Of a stretch of 64,000 bases of DNA, positions 27,403-34,957 are shown one piece after another. The stretch is from Xanthomonas codiaei (GTDB taxonomy: Bacteria; Pseudomonadota; Gammaproteobacteria; Xanthomonadales; Xanthomonadaceae), in NCBI RefSeq assembly GCF_002939785.1, contig NZ_MDEC01000016.1, forward strand, positions 38,519-102,518, written 5' to 3'. The translations under genes and the position numbers were made by a program. The notes beneath the pieces were generated by a model. That model had not been told where the DNA came from, ran no database searches, and saw only the letters and a list, made by a program, of their open reading frames with translations. Positions within the stretch are counted from its first letter, which is position 1. Every line of letters begins with the position of its first letter.

Positions 27403-27476
27403 TCTGTCAGTTCTATGGCGGGCGGTGCGCGGAGGCCTTCGGGCCTGCCGGTTGCCTTTGGGCCGGTCTGCTAACC
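27403..27476 (+). ncRNA. C4 antisense RNA-like element (P1/P4 phage family)
   Basis: The sequence running CTGTCAGTTCTATGGCGGGC, then AGGCC-TTCG-GGCCT (27433-27446), then CCGGTTGCCTTTGGGCCGG, ending TCTGCTAACC, matches my memory of the C4 antisense RNA family of phages P1, P7 and P4 and related satellites. C4 RNA is cut from the leader of a transcript and pairs with that transcript just upstream of the downstream gene, blocking its expression. Here CTGCTAA at 27468-27474 is exactly complementary to TTAGCAG at 27499-27505 in the leader of the next gene, as that mechanism requires. Exact ends are estimated. Confidence 0.7.
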
Positions 27477-27484
27477 GCGTACCG

Positions 27485-27517
27485 TCCGTCGCCTGCGTTT
27501 AGCAGCGTAGCGACGGA
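27485..27517 (+). promoter_or_regulatory. Probable C4-RNA target and leader hairpin
   Basis: TCCGTCGC (27485-27492) and GCGACGGA (27510-27517) form a perfect 8-bp stem whose loop contains TTAGCAG (27499-27505), the complement of the C4-like RNA segment at 27468-27474. Pairing with C4 RNA and the local hairpin cross each other (order A-B-A'-B'), so a pseudoknot or alternative structures are possible just upstream of the ribosome-binding site AAAGGGG at about 27529. Confidence 0.6.
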
Positions 27518-27541
27518 TTCCAATTATCAAAGGGGCCCGCT

Positions 27542-27952
27542 ATGTCTCGTTCCAAATCCAGCAGCGCAAAGGAAAATGCATCTCCGCAGTTGGACGGTGA
27601 AGATGTCCTTCGCGATGACATGCAGATCAATGCCGACAGTATTCGAGAAAATGTCTTCTTTCGCAGGCTTTCAGAAGCGCAGAGCGCGGAAGGTAGCAAC
27701 GGAATACATTGGTCGGACCTGCCGATAAGTTTTGGCACTGCGCTGCAATGCGCGCACCTTGATCACTGCATCTGCGGCCTACATGGTTTGCTGGAATTGC
27801 TTCATGCAAATCAGGGAGCATGTGAAGGCGGGCAATTAGGATTGGGAGACGACCTGACGGACCGCTTGTTTTACGCATCAAGAGCGCTGACCGCATCAGC
27901 AAAAGATAAATTAACTGAAATGCAGCAGCGAATTGCCTCTGCAAGCCAATAG
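27542..27952 (+). CDS. Hypothetical protein under C4-RNA leader
   Basis: 136 aa, ATG 27542 behind AAAGGGG. A polar N-terminus (MSRSKSSSAKENASP) is followed by a helical region with four Cys/His-containing residues (CAHLDHCICGLHGLLELLH) and a C-terminal helix (LFYASRALTASAKDKLTEMQQRIA). G+C is near 50%, unlike the host genes. No family is recognised. Its position after a C4-type leader is that of regulated satellite or prophage genes such as antirepressors, division inhibitors or Ash proteins, but similarity to those is not visible. Confidence 0.65.
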   Translation: MSRSKSSSAKENASPQLDGEDVLRDDMQINADSIRENVFFRRLSEAQSAEGSNGIHWSDLPISFGTALQCAHLDHCICGLHGLLELLHANQGACEGGQLGLGDDLTDRLFYASRALTASAKDKLTEMQQRIASASQ

Positions 27953-28103
27953 CGCGAAAACTTGTATGGATCTCTATTCCAGATCAAACTACCAGAACGC
28001 TTCGGCGAAAAAGAAACTAAGAGCCGAAAACTAGGCATAGTTACAGGACCGAACTATTTAGGAGACGTCGATTTGGAGGGGATTCTTCGTCCGAACGCTC
28101 TGT

Positions 28104-28772
28104 CTACTCCTGCCTCACAGATGGAGATGATGGAGACAATGGAAGTTGTGGTATAGGCTGGACCGGCGCTGGAGGCATTGGAGTCATCGGGTAGGCCACA
28201 GGTGGCAGAAAAGCTTTACCGGTCTTTACAAAATTAGCAAGCTCTTCCATACGACGATTATGGGCTAAAATTATTGCTGAGCTTACGAGCGGATCTCTAG
28301 ATGCCTCAATCACTTTTTGAAAACTATCAAAGCCCATAGACTTTGCAACTTCGTTAGAAAGCGCGTTAAGTTTTTCGGCGTTCTCTAATGCAAGCGCCAT
28401 ACGACTTACTTTGTACTTTTCGGCATCCTCCTTAATAGCTCGAATAGCGGTCAACAACGCCCGAACCCTATTCGCAATCAGGGTTGGTACAGATACTACA
28501 GCTGCGAGCTGCAAAGCAACCTCAATTGCTGTAGGCACATTTAACGCTAAATCCATCCACCCTGGAGAGGAGTAACGAAGCTGTGCAACTACTGGCTTAG
28601 CCTCTACTGGAGTACGCGAAGACATTAAATTATAAAAATTTACTACCGAGTAACCACCTCGCCACGGGTAGTTTAGGAGTGCATACTGCACACTCGCCCG
28701 ATTAGCGGGAGCCTCCCCCCCCATAAAAGTAGAGCAGCGAATAGACTTGCTTGAATTTATTAGGAAATACAT
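28104..28772 (-). CDS. Unknown protein encoded downstream of the Fic gene
   Basis: 222 aa, ATG 28772 behind a strong GGAGG. The stop of the Fic gene is 60 nt upstream, so both are likely one transcript. Features: an N-terminal region ending VAQLRYSSPGWMDLALN, a hydrophobic stretch (residues about 82-102, IEVALQLAAVVSVPTLIANRV), a long helical segment rich in Lys/Glu (about 105-195), and a Pro-rich tail (PMTPMPPAPVQPIPQLPLSPSSPS). The SPG.xDLA segment followed by a long helix resembles small uncharacterised proteins found in accessory islands. It might be a partner or antidote of Fic; no function is assigned. G+C is low, about 45%. Confidence 0.7.
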   Translation of the reverse strand: MYFLINSSKSIRCSTFMGGEAPANRASVQYALLNYPWRGGYSVVNFYNLMSSRTPVEAKPVVAQLRYSSPGWMDLALNVPTAIEVALQLAAVVSVPTLIANRVRALLTAIRAIKEDAEKYKVSRMALALENAEKLNALSNEVAKSMGFDSFQKVIEASRDPLVSSAIILAHNRRMEELANFVKTGKAFLPPVAYPMTPMPPAPVQPIPQLPLSPSSPSVRQE

Positions 28773-28832
28773 ATAAATCCTCCAAATCCCAGCGTCGATT
28801 CATTATTACCTTATAAGTAGGCCCAAGTTCAC

Positions 28833-29633
28833 TCATATCTTCGCCAACCTCTTTAGTGTTTGCTTGTATTTCTGAATAAATTGATCTACTGCTATATCAT
28901 TTCCATAGAAGTTTGCCGAATCGCACCCGTTATCTTGGTCGAGCTTGCATTTCTCACGGATCGACCTAATTATTTTCTTACCGACCGTCGCGCCATCACG
29001 AGGATAGGCAATATGATCGACACGCCGACCCCGCCATTCTAATTTCCCAAAGATTGGGAATGACCTTTTCCATTCATATTTAACAACATCAACAAAATTA
29101 CCCTTTGGATTTTCTAGCTCCACGTTGAATCGACGAAGGATTTTTCGAAGTTCACGATAAGTTATGACTCGTTCGGCCTTATCTGTGCGACGGGTCCGCG
29201 ATTTCAACCAACGACTAATTGATGCAACTTCTACATCAGCCGAATCTGCTGTCGCGATTTTAGGTGCGAAATGGCGTGAAGCTATGCGCAACATAAGCTT
29301 ATAAAGCTCTTCTTGCTCTACCTCACCCTTGACGGTAAAACCATTTTTATCCAGATGACACAAGAGACTTACTAAAGCGCACCTCTTGTTTCCATTATGG
29401 AATCCGTGGTTTCTGCATACACCAAAGCAAAGGGTGGCTGCATTATCTAATGAATCTTCATACTTTAGCTTTTCGCCAAAGCCTACATGTTGCCGGTCTA
29501 TTGCCGATTGTAAAAGTCGCCCATCCTCCCTCATCCCTGGCGGAGATAATGGATCGCTCGTGCTAGAGAAATCCTCGGTGAGAACATCATGTATGTAAAC
29601 AACCTCTTCAAATGTCAGATGTTTTACCGCCAC
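28833..29633 (-). CDS. Doc-type Fic-domain protein with C-terminal extension
   Basis: 266 aa, GTG start at 29633 behind AAGGAG; an overlapping ATG at 29635 is out of frame. Residues about 1-145 are a Doc/Fic fold with the active-site loop HGFHNGNKR (His76 to Arg84). The Lys at the position where AMPylating Fic enzymes have Gly marks the Doc subgroup, known to phosphorylate EF-Tu. The usual Pro after His is Gly. Residues about 158-232 (ITYRELRKILRRFN, then YPRDGATVGKKIIRSIREKCKL) recall a HicA-like dsRBD fold lacking the catalytic His. No Phd-type antitoxin is next to it. A+T-rich and foreign in composition. Confidence 0.85.
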   Translation of the reverse strand: MAVKHLTFEEVVYIHDVLTEDFSSTSDPLSPPGMREDGRLLQSAIDRQHVGFGEKLKYEDSLDNAATLCFGVCRNHGFHNGNKRCALVSLLCHLDKNGFTVKGEVEQEELYKLMLRIASRHFAPKIATADSADVEVASISRWLKSRTRRTDKAERVITYRELRKILRRFNVELENPKGNFVDVVKYEWKRSFPIFGKLEWRGRRVDHIAYPRDGATVGKKIIRSIREKCKLDQDNGCDSANFYGNDIAVDQFIQKYKQTLKRLAKI

Positions 29634-29730
29634 ATGCTCTCCTTGCGTTCATGTTTCTAGCGCAAGCGGAATTAAACAAAATGCCGCGATTCTTATGCCG
29701 GACTAGCGATGAGTAGACGAAGCGCACATC

Positions 29731-30303
29731 TCACGGCACCCAAATCAAATTCATCAACTGCGGATCCGCCGTCACCTTGACCAGCTTGCCGCTCGGGCCG
29801 AACTGCACCTGGTACTCGGAGAAGCTGTCGCGCCAGTAGCGCCACAGGGATGCTTCCAGGTTCGGATTTTCGCTGCTGATCGGGTAGCCGACCGCCATCA
29901 GCACCTGTTCGCGGGTCATGCCGCCGGTGAGCTTGCCGTCCATGATGGCCTGGCGGATCTTGGGCGGGAAGGTGGCGAGCTTGAGCTTGGGATCGGCGCT
30001 GACGATGTAGCGGGCGGCGAAGGCGTTGTTGTCCAGGTCGCGGCTGTAGTCGTTGCCGATGGACTGCTTCTCGCCGGCGATCTTCAGGTTGACGCGGTTG
30101 CGGCCAAAGCCGGTGACGCTGACCGGAGTGCCGACCGGCAGCACGCGCTTGCCGTCTTCGGCGTAGTTGCTGTCGCTGATCCAGCTGCCGTCGGTGCGCA
30201 GGTTGCAGCACAGGAAACCGTCGTACTTGGCGACATCGGCCGCCGCGGCCAGGTTGGCGGTGGTGAGCAGGCTCAGGGCCAGCAGGGAAGAACGCAAACG
30301 CAT
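29731..30303 (-). CDS. Exported protein with BamE/SmpA-like C-terminus
   Basis: 190 aa from ATG 30303, which has AAGGAG; a longer frame to 30387 lacks a site. A signal peptide ends at NLAAAAD. The mature N-terminus (FLCCNLRTDGSWISDSNYAEDGKRVLPVGTPVSVTGFGRNRVNLKI) is a small beta domain found in conserved hypothetical proteins. The C-terminal half (GGMTREQVLMAVGYPISSENPNLEASLWRYW, VQFGPSGKLVKV) has the SmpA/OmlA (BamE) pattern. The mature protein likely sits in the periplasm or at the outer membrane. Function unknown. It lies at the right edge of the island but has host-like G+C. Confidence 0.75.
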   Translation of the reverse strand: MRLRSSLLALSLLTTANLAAAADVAKYDGFLCCNLRTDGSWISDSNYAEDGKRVLPVGTPVSVTGFGRNRVNLKIAGEKQSIGNDYSRDLDNNAFAARYIVSADPKLKLATFPPKIRQAIMDGKLTGGMTREQVLMAVGYPISSENPNLEASLWRYWRDSFSEYQVQFGPSGKLVKVTADPQLMNLIWVP

Positions 30304-30456
30304 CGGGAAGACTCCTTTCTCGACGGCCGTAGCCGCGCGGCAATGAGGGATGGGTGCGCCGCCGTTTCCCCAGCAGCGCCGGGGCATTGTCGCAGCCCGG
30401 GGCCACTTGGCAAGCGCAGGTGACGCGCATCGCCCGGGGTTGTGTATGCTCGGGGC

Positions 30457-30660
30457 GTGGACACCCTCTCACCCGCCGAGATTGTCGAGCAGATCGCCGA
30501 GTTGCGACGCGCACACCGCGCGTTGGACGAGGAAATCCAGCGCATGCCCGCCAATCTGGAAGACGAACTGCAGATGAAGCGGCTGAAGAAGCGCAAGCTG
30601 CAGATCAAGGACAACATCCTCCGGCTTGAGATGGAGCTGGTGCCCGACGAGCCGGCGTAG
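30457..30660 (+). CDS. DUF465 (YdcH/SlyX-like) small coiled-coil protein
   Basis: 67 aa from GTG 30457; a GTG at 30442 would add 5 residues. There is no ATG in the proper place. EIVEQIAELRRAHRALDEEIQ and ELQMKRLKKRKLQIKDNILRLE form the two-helix coiled coil of the DUF465 family. Function unknown. Confidence 0.8.
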   Translation: MDTLSPAEIVEQIAELRRAHRALDEEIQRMPANLEDELQMKRLKKRKLQIKDNILRLEMELVPDEPA

Positions 30661-31005
30661 GGCGCGCCTGCGGTTGGGTCTGCTTTGTGGTGCGCATGGA
30701 TCGTTGCGGCATGGCCCGTGTCATGACATGCCCGGCCAGAACGTGGCAGCCGGCCATGGCCTGTGTGTGGGCAGGCATCGAACCGGAACGGACGCCGTAG
30801 GCGATTTCCACGGGACTTTGTCAGCGTTGAATCGCCGGCATGGCGCTCCCCCATCCGCCCTTCGGGCACCTTCCCCCGCATGCGGGGGAAGGGAACGGGT
30901 CGAATAGCTGGCACGGCGCTTTCCCATGCGCCCTTCGGGCACCTTCCCCCGCAAACGGGAGAAGGAAGCGCCAAGGCAAGACAATCAGACTCCTGCGTGC
31001 GGCGC
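30661..31005. other. Gene-free stretch carrying two REP-like repeats
   Basis: 345 bases between DUF465 and a convergent oxidoreductase gene. No gene is seen. The right two thirds is made of two copies of a hairpin repeat (see the repeat entry); the left third has no visible feature. Confidence 0.6.
30838..30965. repeat. Two tandem REP-like hairpin units
   Basis: Each unit reads GGCGCT..CCCAT(C/G)(C)GCCC-TTC-GGGC, then CCTTCCCCCGC... Unit 1 ends in a perfect 24-base palindrome (30869-30892); unit 2 in a near-perfect hairpin (30942-30965). The distance between units is about 73 bases. A third copy lies at 32186-32221. Sequence and placement in intergenic gaps fit repetitive extragenic palindromes. 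Confidence 0.8.
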
Positions 31006-31986
31006 TCAGCCGGCGCGCAGCAGGATCTTGCCGCGGCGTCCCGGTTCGGCGCTGGCGGCGGCTGCCTTGGCGGCGTCCTGCAGGTCGTAGACCGCTTCCA
31101 CCGGCAGGGCAAGGCTGCCATCCAGGGCCGCCTTGAGCAGTTCGCCGATCATGCGGCGCTTGTCCTCCGGAGGGGTGGCCTGCATCACCTTGCTGCCCCA
31201 GAAGCCGCGCACCGTGGCCTGCTTGAAGATGACATCGCCGCTGGAGATCTGCAGCGGCTCGCCGGTCATCGAGCCGAACGACACCAGCTCGCCGCCCTCG
31301 GCCAGCAGGCCGAGCAGCTCGCCCGCAGCGGAACCGGCCACCGAGTCGACGCCGCGCACGATCGGCGCATCGCCGGCCAGCGCGCGCACCTGCTCCTGCC
31401 AGCCGTCCCGGGCAGTGGAGACGGCATTGCCGATGCCCAGCGCCTTCAGCTCTTCCACACCGGCATCGCGGCGCACCAGGTTGATCACGTTGATACCGCG
31501 GGTGGCGGCCAGCATGGCGACGGTCTTGCCGACCGCGCCGTTGGCAGTGTTCTGCACGATCCAGTCGCCCTTCTGGACGCGCAGGAATTCGATCAGCATC
31601 AGCGCGCTCAATGGCATGGCGATCAGCTGGCAGCCGCGGTCGTCGTCCAGCGCATCGGGAAGCGGCACCACACCGGAGGCGGAAGCGAGGAAATACTCGG
31701 CCCAGCTCTCGTGCACGCCGGCAGCGACCACGCGTTGGCCGACCTGCAGGCCCTCCACGCCCTCGCCCAGCGCGTCGATCACGCCGGAGCCTTCACTGCC
31801 GCCGATCGCGGGCAGCTCCGGCTTGTAGCCATAGTTGCCACGCACCGTCCACAGGTCGTGGTTGTGGATCGGCGAGCACCGCATGGCGATACGGACCTGG
31901 CCTTTGCCGGGCTGCGGCACCGGACGGTCGCCGAGCTCGAGCACCTTGGCCGGATCGCCGAACTGGGTGTGGATGGCTGCGCGCAT
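31006..31986 (-). CDS. Zinc-independent MDR oxidoreductase (quinone reductase/enoyl reductase-like)
   Basis: 326 aa, ATG 31986 behind AGGAG. Medium-chain dehydrogenase fold: GroES-like N-terminal domain (FGDPAKVLELGDRPVPQPGKGQVRI) and Rossmann domain (NGAVGKTVAMLAATRGINVINLVRR). The structural and catalytic zinc Cys residues of alcohol dehydrogenases are absent, and the WIVQNTANGAVG pattern matches the trans-2-enoyl reductase/NADPH:quinone reductase group. Substrate not predictable. Monocistronic. Confidence 0.85.
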   Translation of the reverse strand: MRAAIHTQFGDPAKVLELGDRPVPQPGKGQVRIAMRCSPIHNHDLWTVRGNYGYKPELPAIGGSEGSGVIDALGEGVEGLQVGQRVVAAGVHESWAEYFLASASGVVPLPDALDDDRGCQLIAMPLSALMLIEFLRVQKGDWIVQNTANGAVGKTVAMLAATRGINVINLVRRDAGVEELKALGIGNAVSTARDGWQEQVRALAGDAPIVRGVDSVAGSAAGELLGLLAEGGELVSFGSMTGEPLQISSGDVIFKQATVRGFWGSKVMQATPPEDKRRMIGELLKAALDGSLALPVEAVYDLQDAAKAAAASAEPGRRGKILLRAG

Positions 31987-32185
31987 GAAAGTCTCCTGCC
32001 GGGCACGCCCATCAGTGCAACGCGCCCGATCACTATGAAAGGTAGCGCGATGCTAGCGGCACGGCTGCAAGAGAGGGATGAAACGGGCAGAACCGTTGTG
32101 TGAAGTTTGCGAGCCTTGTGCAGCGCGCCAGCGGTGGATCTGGTTGAGGGCGGAGTTGGGTCATTTGCTTGCTGACCGCCCTTCA

Positions 32186-32221
32186 TCCGCCCTTCGGGCA
32201 CCTTCTCCCGGAGGGAGAAGG
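32186..32221. repeat. REP-like hairpin unit (third copy)
   Basis: GCCC-TTC-GGGC (32189-32199), then CCTTCTCCC-gga-GGGAGAAGG (32201-32221). It has the same order of two hairpins as the copies at 30838-30965. It lies just beyond the plsB stop and may also stop or stabilise that transcript. Confidence 0.8.
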
Positions 32222-32281
32222 GAGCGTCGTCGGCATGGGGAGCGCCGCTTTGCCCTGCTGCCGCGGCGTCGCGCCGTCGCC

Positions 32282-34957
32282 TTACTCGGCCGGCGGCACC
32301 ACCGCCTCCGGCTTGGCCGCCGCCGGGCTGACCCGTTCGATGGTGTGGCGCAGCTCGCGCCCGAGGATGAACTTGGCATCCTTGGCCCATGCATCCAGCC
32401 GCTCGTCGAACACCAGCTTGCTGTTCTCGTCCGGCCACACCAGGCGCAGCTCGCGCAGTTTCTGGATGAAGCCGCGGAACAGGGTCTTGTCGAAGAATTC
32501 CGGGGCAGCCGGGGCGTACAACAGGCTCAGGCGTTGCGCGGCCTGCTGGCACAGGCTTTCCAGTTCGCCGGCGCCGAGCACGCCGGGGCCGTTCTTCACC
32601 AGTACCGAAATGGCGATGTAGTAGCGCTCGAACGCCTGCTGCAGCGAATGGCCGATGGCACGCAGGCGGAACACCTCGTCGGTCTGCCCGGTATTGCGCG
32701 CCAGGATGCCGCCATCGTCGTCGGTGACGTTGAGCAGCAGGCCTTCGCGCACGAACATCTCGATGGTCTGTTCGATGCGCTCGGCAAAGCGGTCTTCGCT
32801 CCATGGCAGGAACAGCTCGGCCTGCAGGAACGGGTACACCGTGCGACCCAGGCGGATCAGGCCGGCACGGCTCATGCGGCGGTTGTTCTGGAAGCAGCAG
32901 GCCACCCACGAAGAGGCGGTGAACAGGTGCAGCACGTTGTTGCGGAAGTAGCTCAGCAACACCGCGGTATCGCCGCTGACGCTAAGCACATCGCCCAGCG
33001 GATGCGACACGCGGGTAAGCACGTTGATCTCTTCGGCGTGGGTGATGATGCGCGCCGGGGTATGCGGAGTGACGGTGACGCGGTCCGAATACGGCATCTC
33101 CGCCAGCAGCTTCTTGCACAACTCGATCTGCGCGATCAGGTCGGCCTCGCCCATCGCATGCTTGGGCGTGGACAACAGCGCCAGCGCCAGCAGGTTGATC
33201 GGATTGACGTCGGCGGCGCAGTTGATGCGGGTCTGGATCTGGGTGGACAAGGTATCCACCGCCGGTGCCAGCCAGGTGGGTTTTTCGTCCTCGGGCACCG
33301 GTTGGCCGTCCCAGTCAGGCGCGTGTTTGGCCAGCACGTCGTTGAGCGCGATCGGCTCGCCGAAGTTCACCACCACCTGGCCGTAGTTCTGCTTGAGCAC
33401 CTTGGGGATGGACCACAGCAGGCCCCAGATGGATTCCTTTTCCTTGGGCCGGCCGGTGAGTTCATCGAGATAGCTGTTGCCTTCCATCAGCTTCTCGTAG
33501 CCGATGTACACCGGCTGGAACAGCACCGGCTTGCGCGGCTGGCGCAGATAGGCGCGCAGCGTCATCGCGATCATGCCGCCCTTGGGCTGCAGCAGGCGCC
33601 CGGTGCGCGAACGCCCGCCTTCGACGAAGTACTCGATCGAATAGCCGCCGGCCACCAGCTGGGCGACGTATTCGCTGAGCACGGCCGAATACAGCGCATT
33701 GCCCTTGATCGAGCGGCGGATGAAGAACGCGCCGCCCTTGCGCAGCAGCGTGCCCACCACCGGCAGGTTGAGGTTGATGCCGGCCACGATATGCGGCGGC
33801 ACGATGCCGCGTTCGTAGAGCAGGTAGCTCAGCAGCAGGTAATCCATGTGGCTGCGGTGGCTGGGCACGTAGACCACTTCATGCCCGGGCGCGGCCTGCT
33901 TGAGCTTGTCCAGGTGATGCACCAGTACGCCGGCGTAGATGCGGTTCCACACGTGGGTGAGCAGGAAGCTGGCCGAGCGCACCACCGGGCTGGAATAGTC
34001 GGCGGCAATCTCCCAGGCGTAGGCATGCGCCTTGCGCCAGGCGTCGACCGGCTTGGAGTTGTCGCGCTTGGCCTGGGTGGCGATGGCCTCGCGCACAGAG
34101 TCGGCCGCCAGCACCTGGTCCACCAGCAGGCGGCGGGTGGACAGGTCCGGCCCGATCACGGCCTCGCGGATACGCCGGAAGTGGGTGCGCAGCACGCGCT
34201 GCAATTTGCGCAGGGTGCGCTCGGGCGGCAACCCCTCGGCCATGGTCTGGCGCAGCGAGATCGGCGGGGCGAAACGCACGATGGTGGTACGACCATTGAG
34301 CAGCACCGCCAACAGGCGGCGGAAGCGGCCCACCAGCGCCCAGTTTTCCGAGAACAGCACCGCGAACCAGCCGCTCTGCTTGTCCGGCGCACGGCCGACG
34401 AAGATCGACACCGGCACCAGGTGCACGTCCAGGTCGGCGCGCACGCGGTGCGCCTGCAGCAACTTGGCCAGCGAATCGGAATGGGTCTTGCCGCCGCGTT
34501 GTTCGGGAATCAGCGAATTGCTGCTGCTGCGCCGCGACAGTGCCAGATAGGCGCGTTTGCGCTGCAGCGGGTCGCCCGGCAACGGTACCAGCGGCGAGGG
34601 CAGCCCGGCCTCGCGGCAGGCCTTGTCCAAGATCAGCGCGCTGGACAGGCCGTAGTCTTCCAGCACGTAGACCACCGGCGTGCCGTCGTCGTAGCGGCTC
34701 GGTTGGTCCGGCTCGATGGTCAGGCTCAGCCACGGATCGGCCAGCCGGCCAAGCAGGCGCGCCCACCAGGGGCGTTTGGCCTGCCGCGCGGTGGCGGCCG
34801 GCAGCGGTACGGCGGCAGTAGGCGCATCCGGCGGCACCGGCGTGGCCATGGGCAACGGCGAGGCGGCCGCCGTCGCGCCAGGGTCGGCGGCATCGGCAGT
34901 CGGGGCGGGCTGGCCGTCGGGAAACGGCAGGGGGTTCTGTTCTGGCATCGCCGTCAT
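32282..34957 (-). CDS. plsB: Glycerol-3-phosphate acyltransferase
   Basis: 891 aa. The first step of phospholipid synthesis: acyl transfer to sn-glycerol-3-phosphate at the inner membrane. The acyltransferase block I HRSHMDYLLL (HX4D), block II GGAFFIRRS and block III YFVEGGRSRTGR are intact, followed by QPVYIGYEKLMEG (block IV). A Pro/Ala-rich N-terminal stretch of about 70 residues precedes the conserved part. The ATG at 34957 overlaps the stop of the upstream lipoprotein gene (TAATG), which fixes the start and implies translational coupling. Confidence 0.95.
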   Translation of the reverse strand: MTAMPEQNPLPFPDGQPAPTADAADPGATAAASPLPMATPVPPDAPTAAVPLPAATARQAKRPWWARLLGRLADPWLSLTIEPDQPSRYDDGTPVVYVLEDYGLSSALILDKACREAGLPSPLVPLPGDPLQRKRAYLALSRRSSSNSLIPEQRGGKTHSDSLAKLLQAHRVRADLDVHLVPVSIFVGRAPDKQSGWFAVLFSENWALVGRFRRLLAVLLNGRTTIVRFAPPISLRQTMAEGLPPERTLRKLQRVLRTHFRRIREAVIGPDLSTRRLLVDQVLAADSVREAIATQAKRDNSKPVDAWRKAHAYAWEIAADYSSPVVRSASFLLTHVWNRIYAGVLVHHLDKLKQAAPGHEVVYVPSHRSHMDYLLLSYLLYERGIVPPHIVAGINLNLPVVGTLLRKGGAFFIRRSIKGNALYSAVLSEYVAQLVAGGYSIEYFVEGGRSRTGRLLQPKGGMIAMTLRAYLRQPRKPVLFQPVYIGYEKLMEGNSYLDELTGRPKEKESIWGLLWSIPKVLKQNYGQVVVNFGEPIALNDVLAKHAPDWDGQPVPEDEKPTWLAPAVDTLSTQIQTRINCAADVNPINLLALALLSTPKHAMGEADLIAQIELCKKLLAEMPYSDRVTVTPHTPARIITHAEEINVLTRVSHPLGDVLSVSGDTAVLLSYFRNNVLHLFTASSWVACCFQNNRRMSRAGLIRLGRTVYPFLQAELFLPWSEDRFAERIEQTIEMFVREGLLLNVTDDDGGILARNTGQTDEVFRLRAIGHSLQQAFERYYIAISVLVKNGPGVLGAGELESLCQQAAQRLSLLYAPAAPEFFDKTLFRGFIQKLRELRLVWPDENSKLVFDERLDAWAKDAKFILGRELRHTIERVSPAAAKPEAVVPPAE

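Noticed and set aside
27962..28156. 64-residue frame after the C4-controlled gene
   Set aside because: No ribosome-binding site and it overlaps the convergent unknown gene; left as uncertain non-coding.
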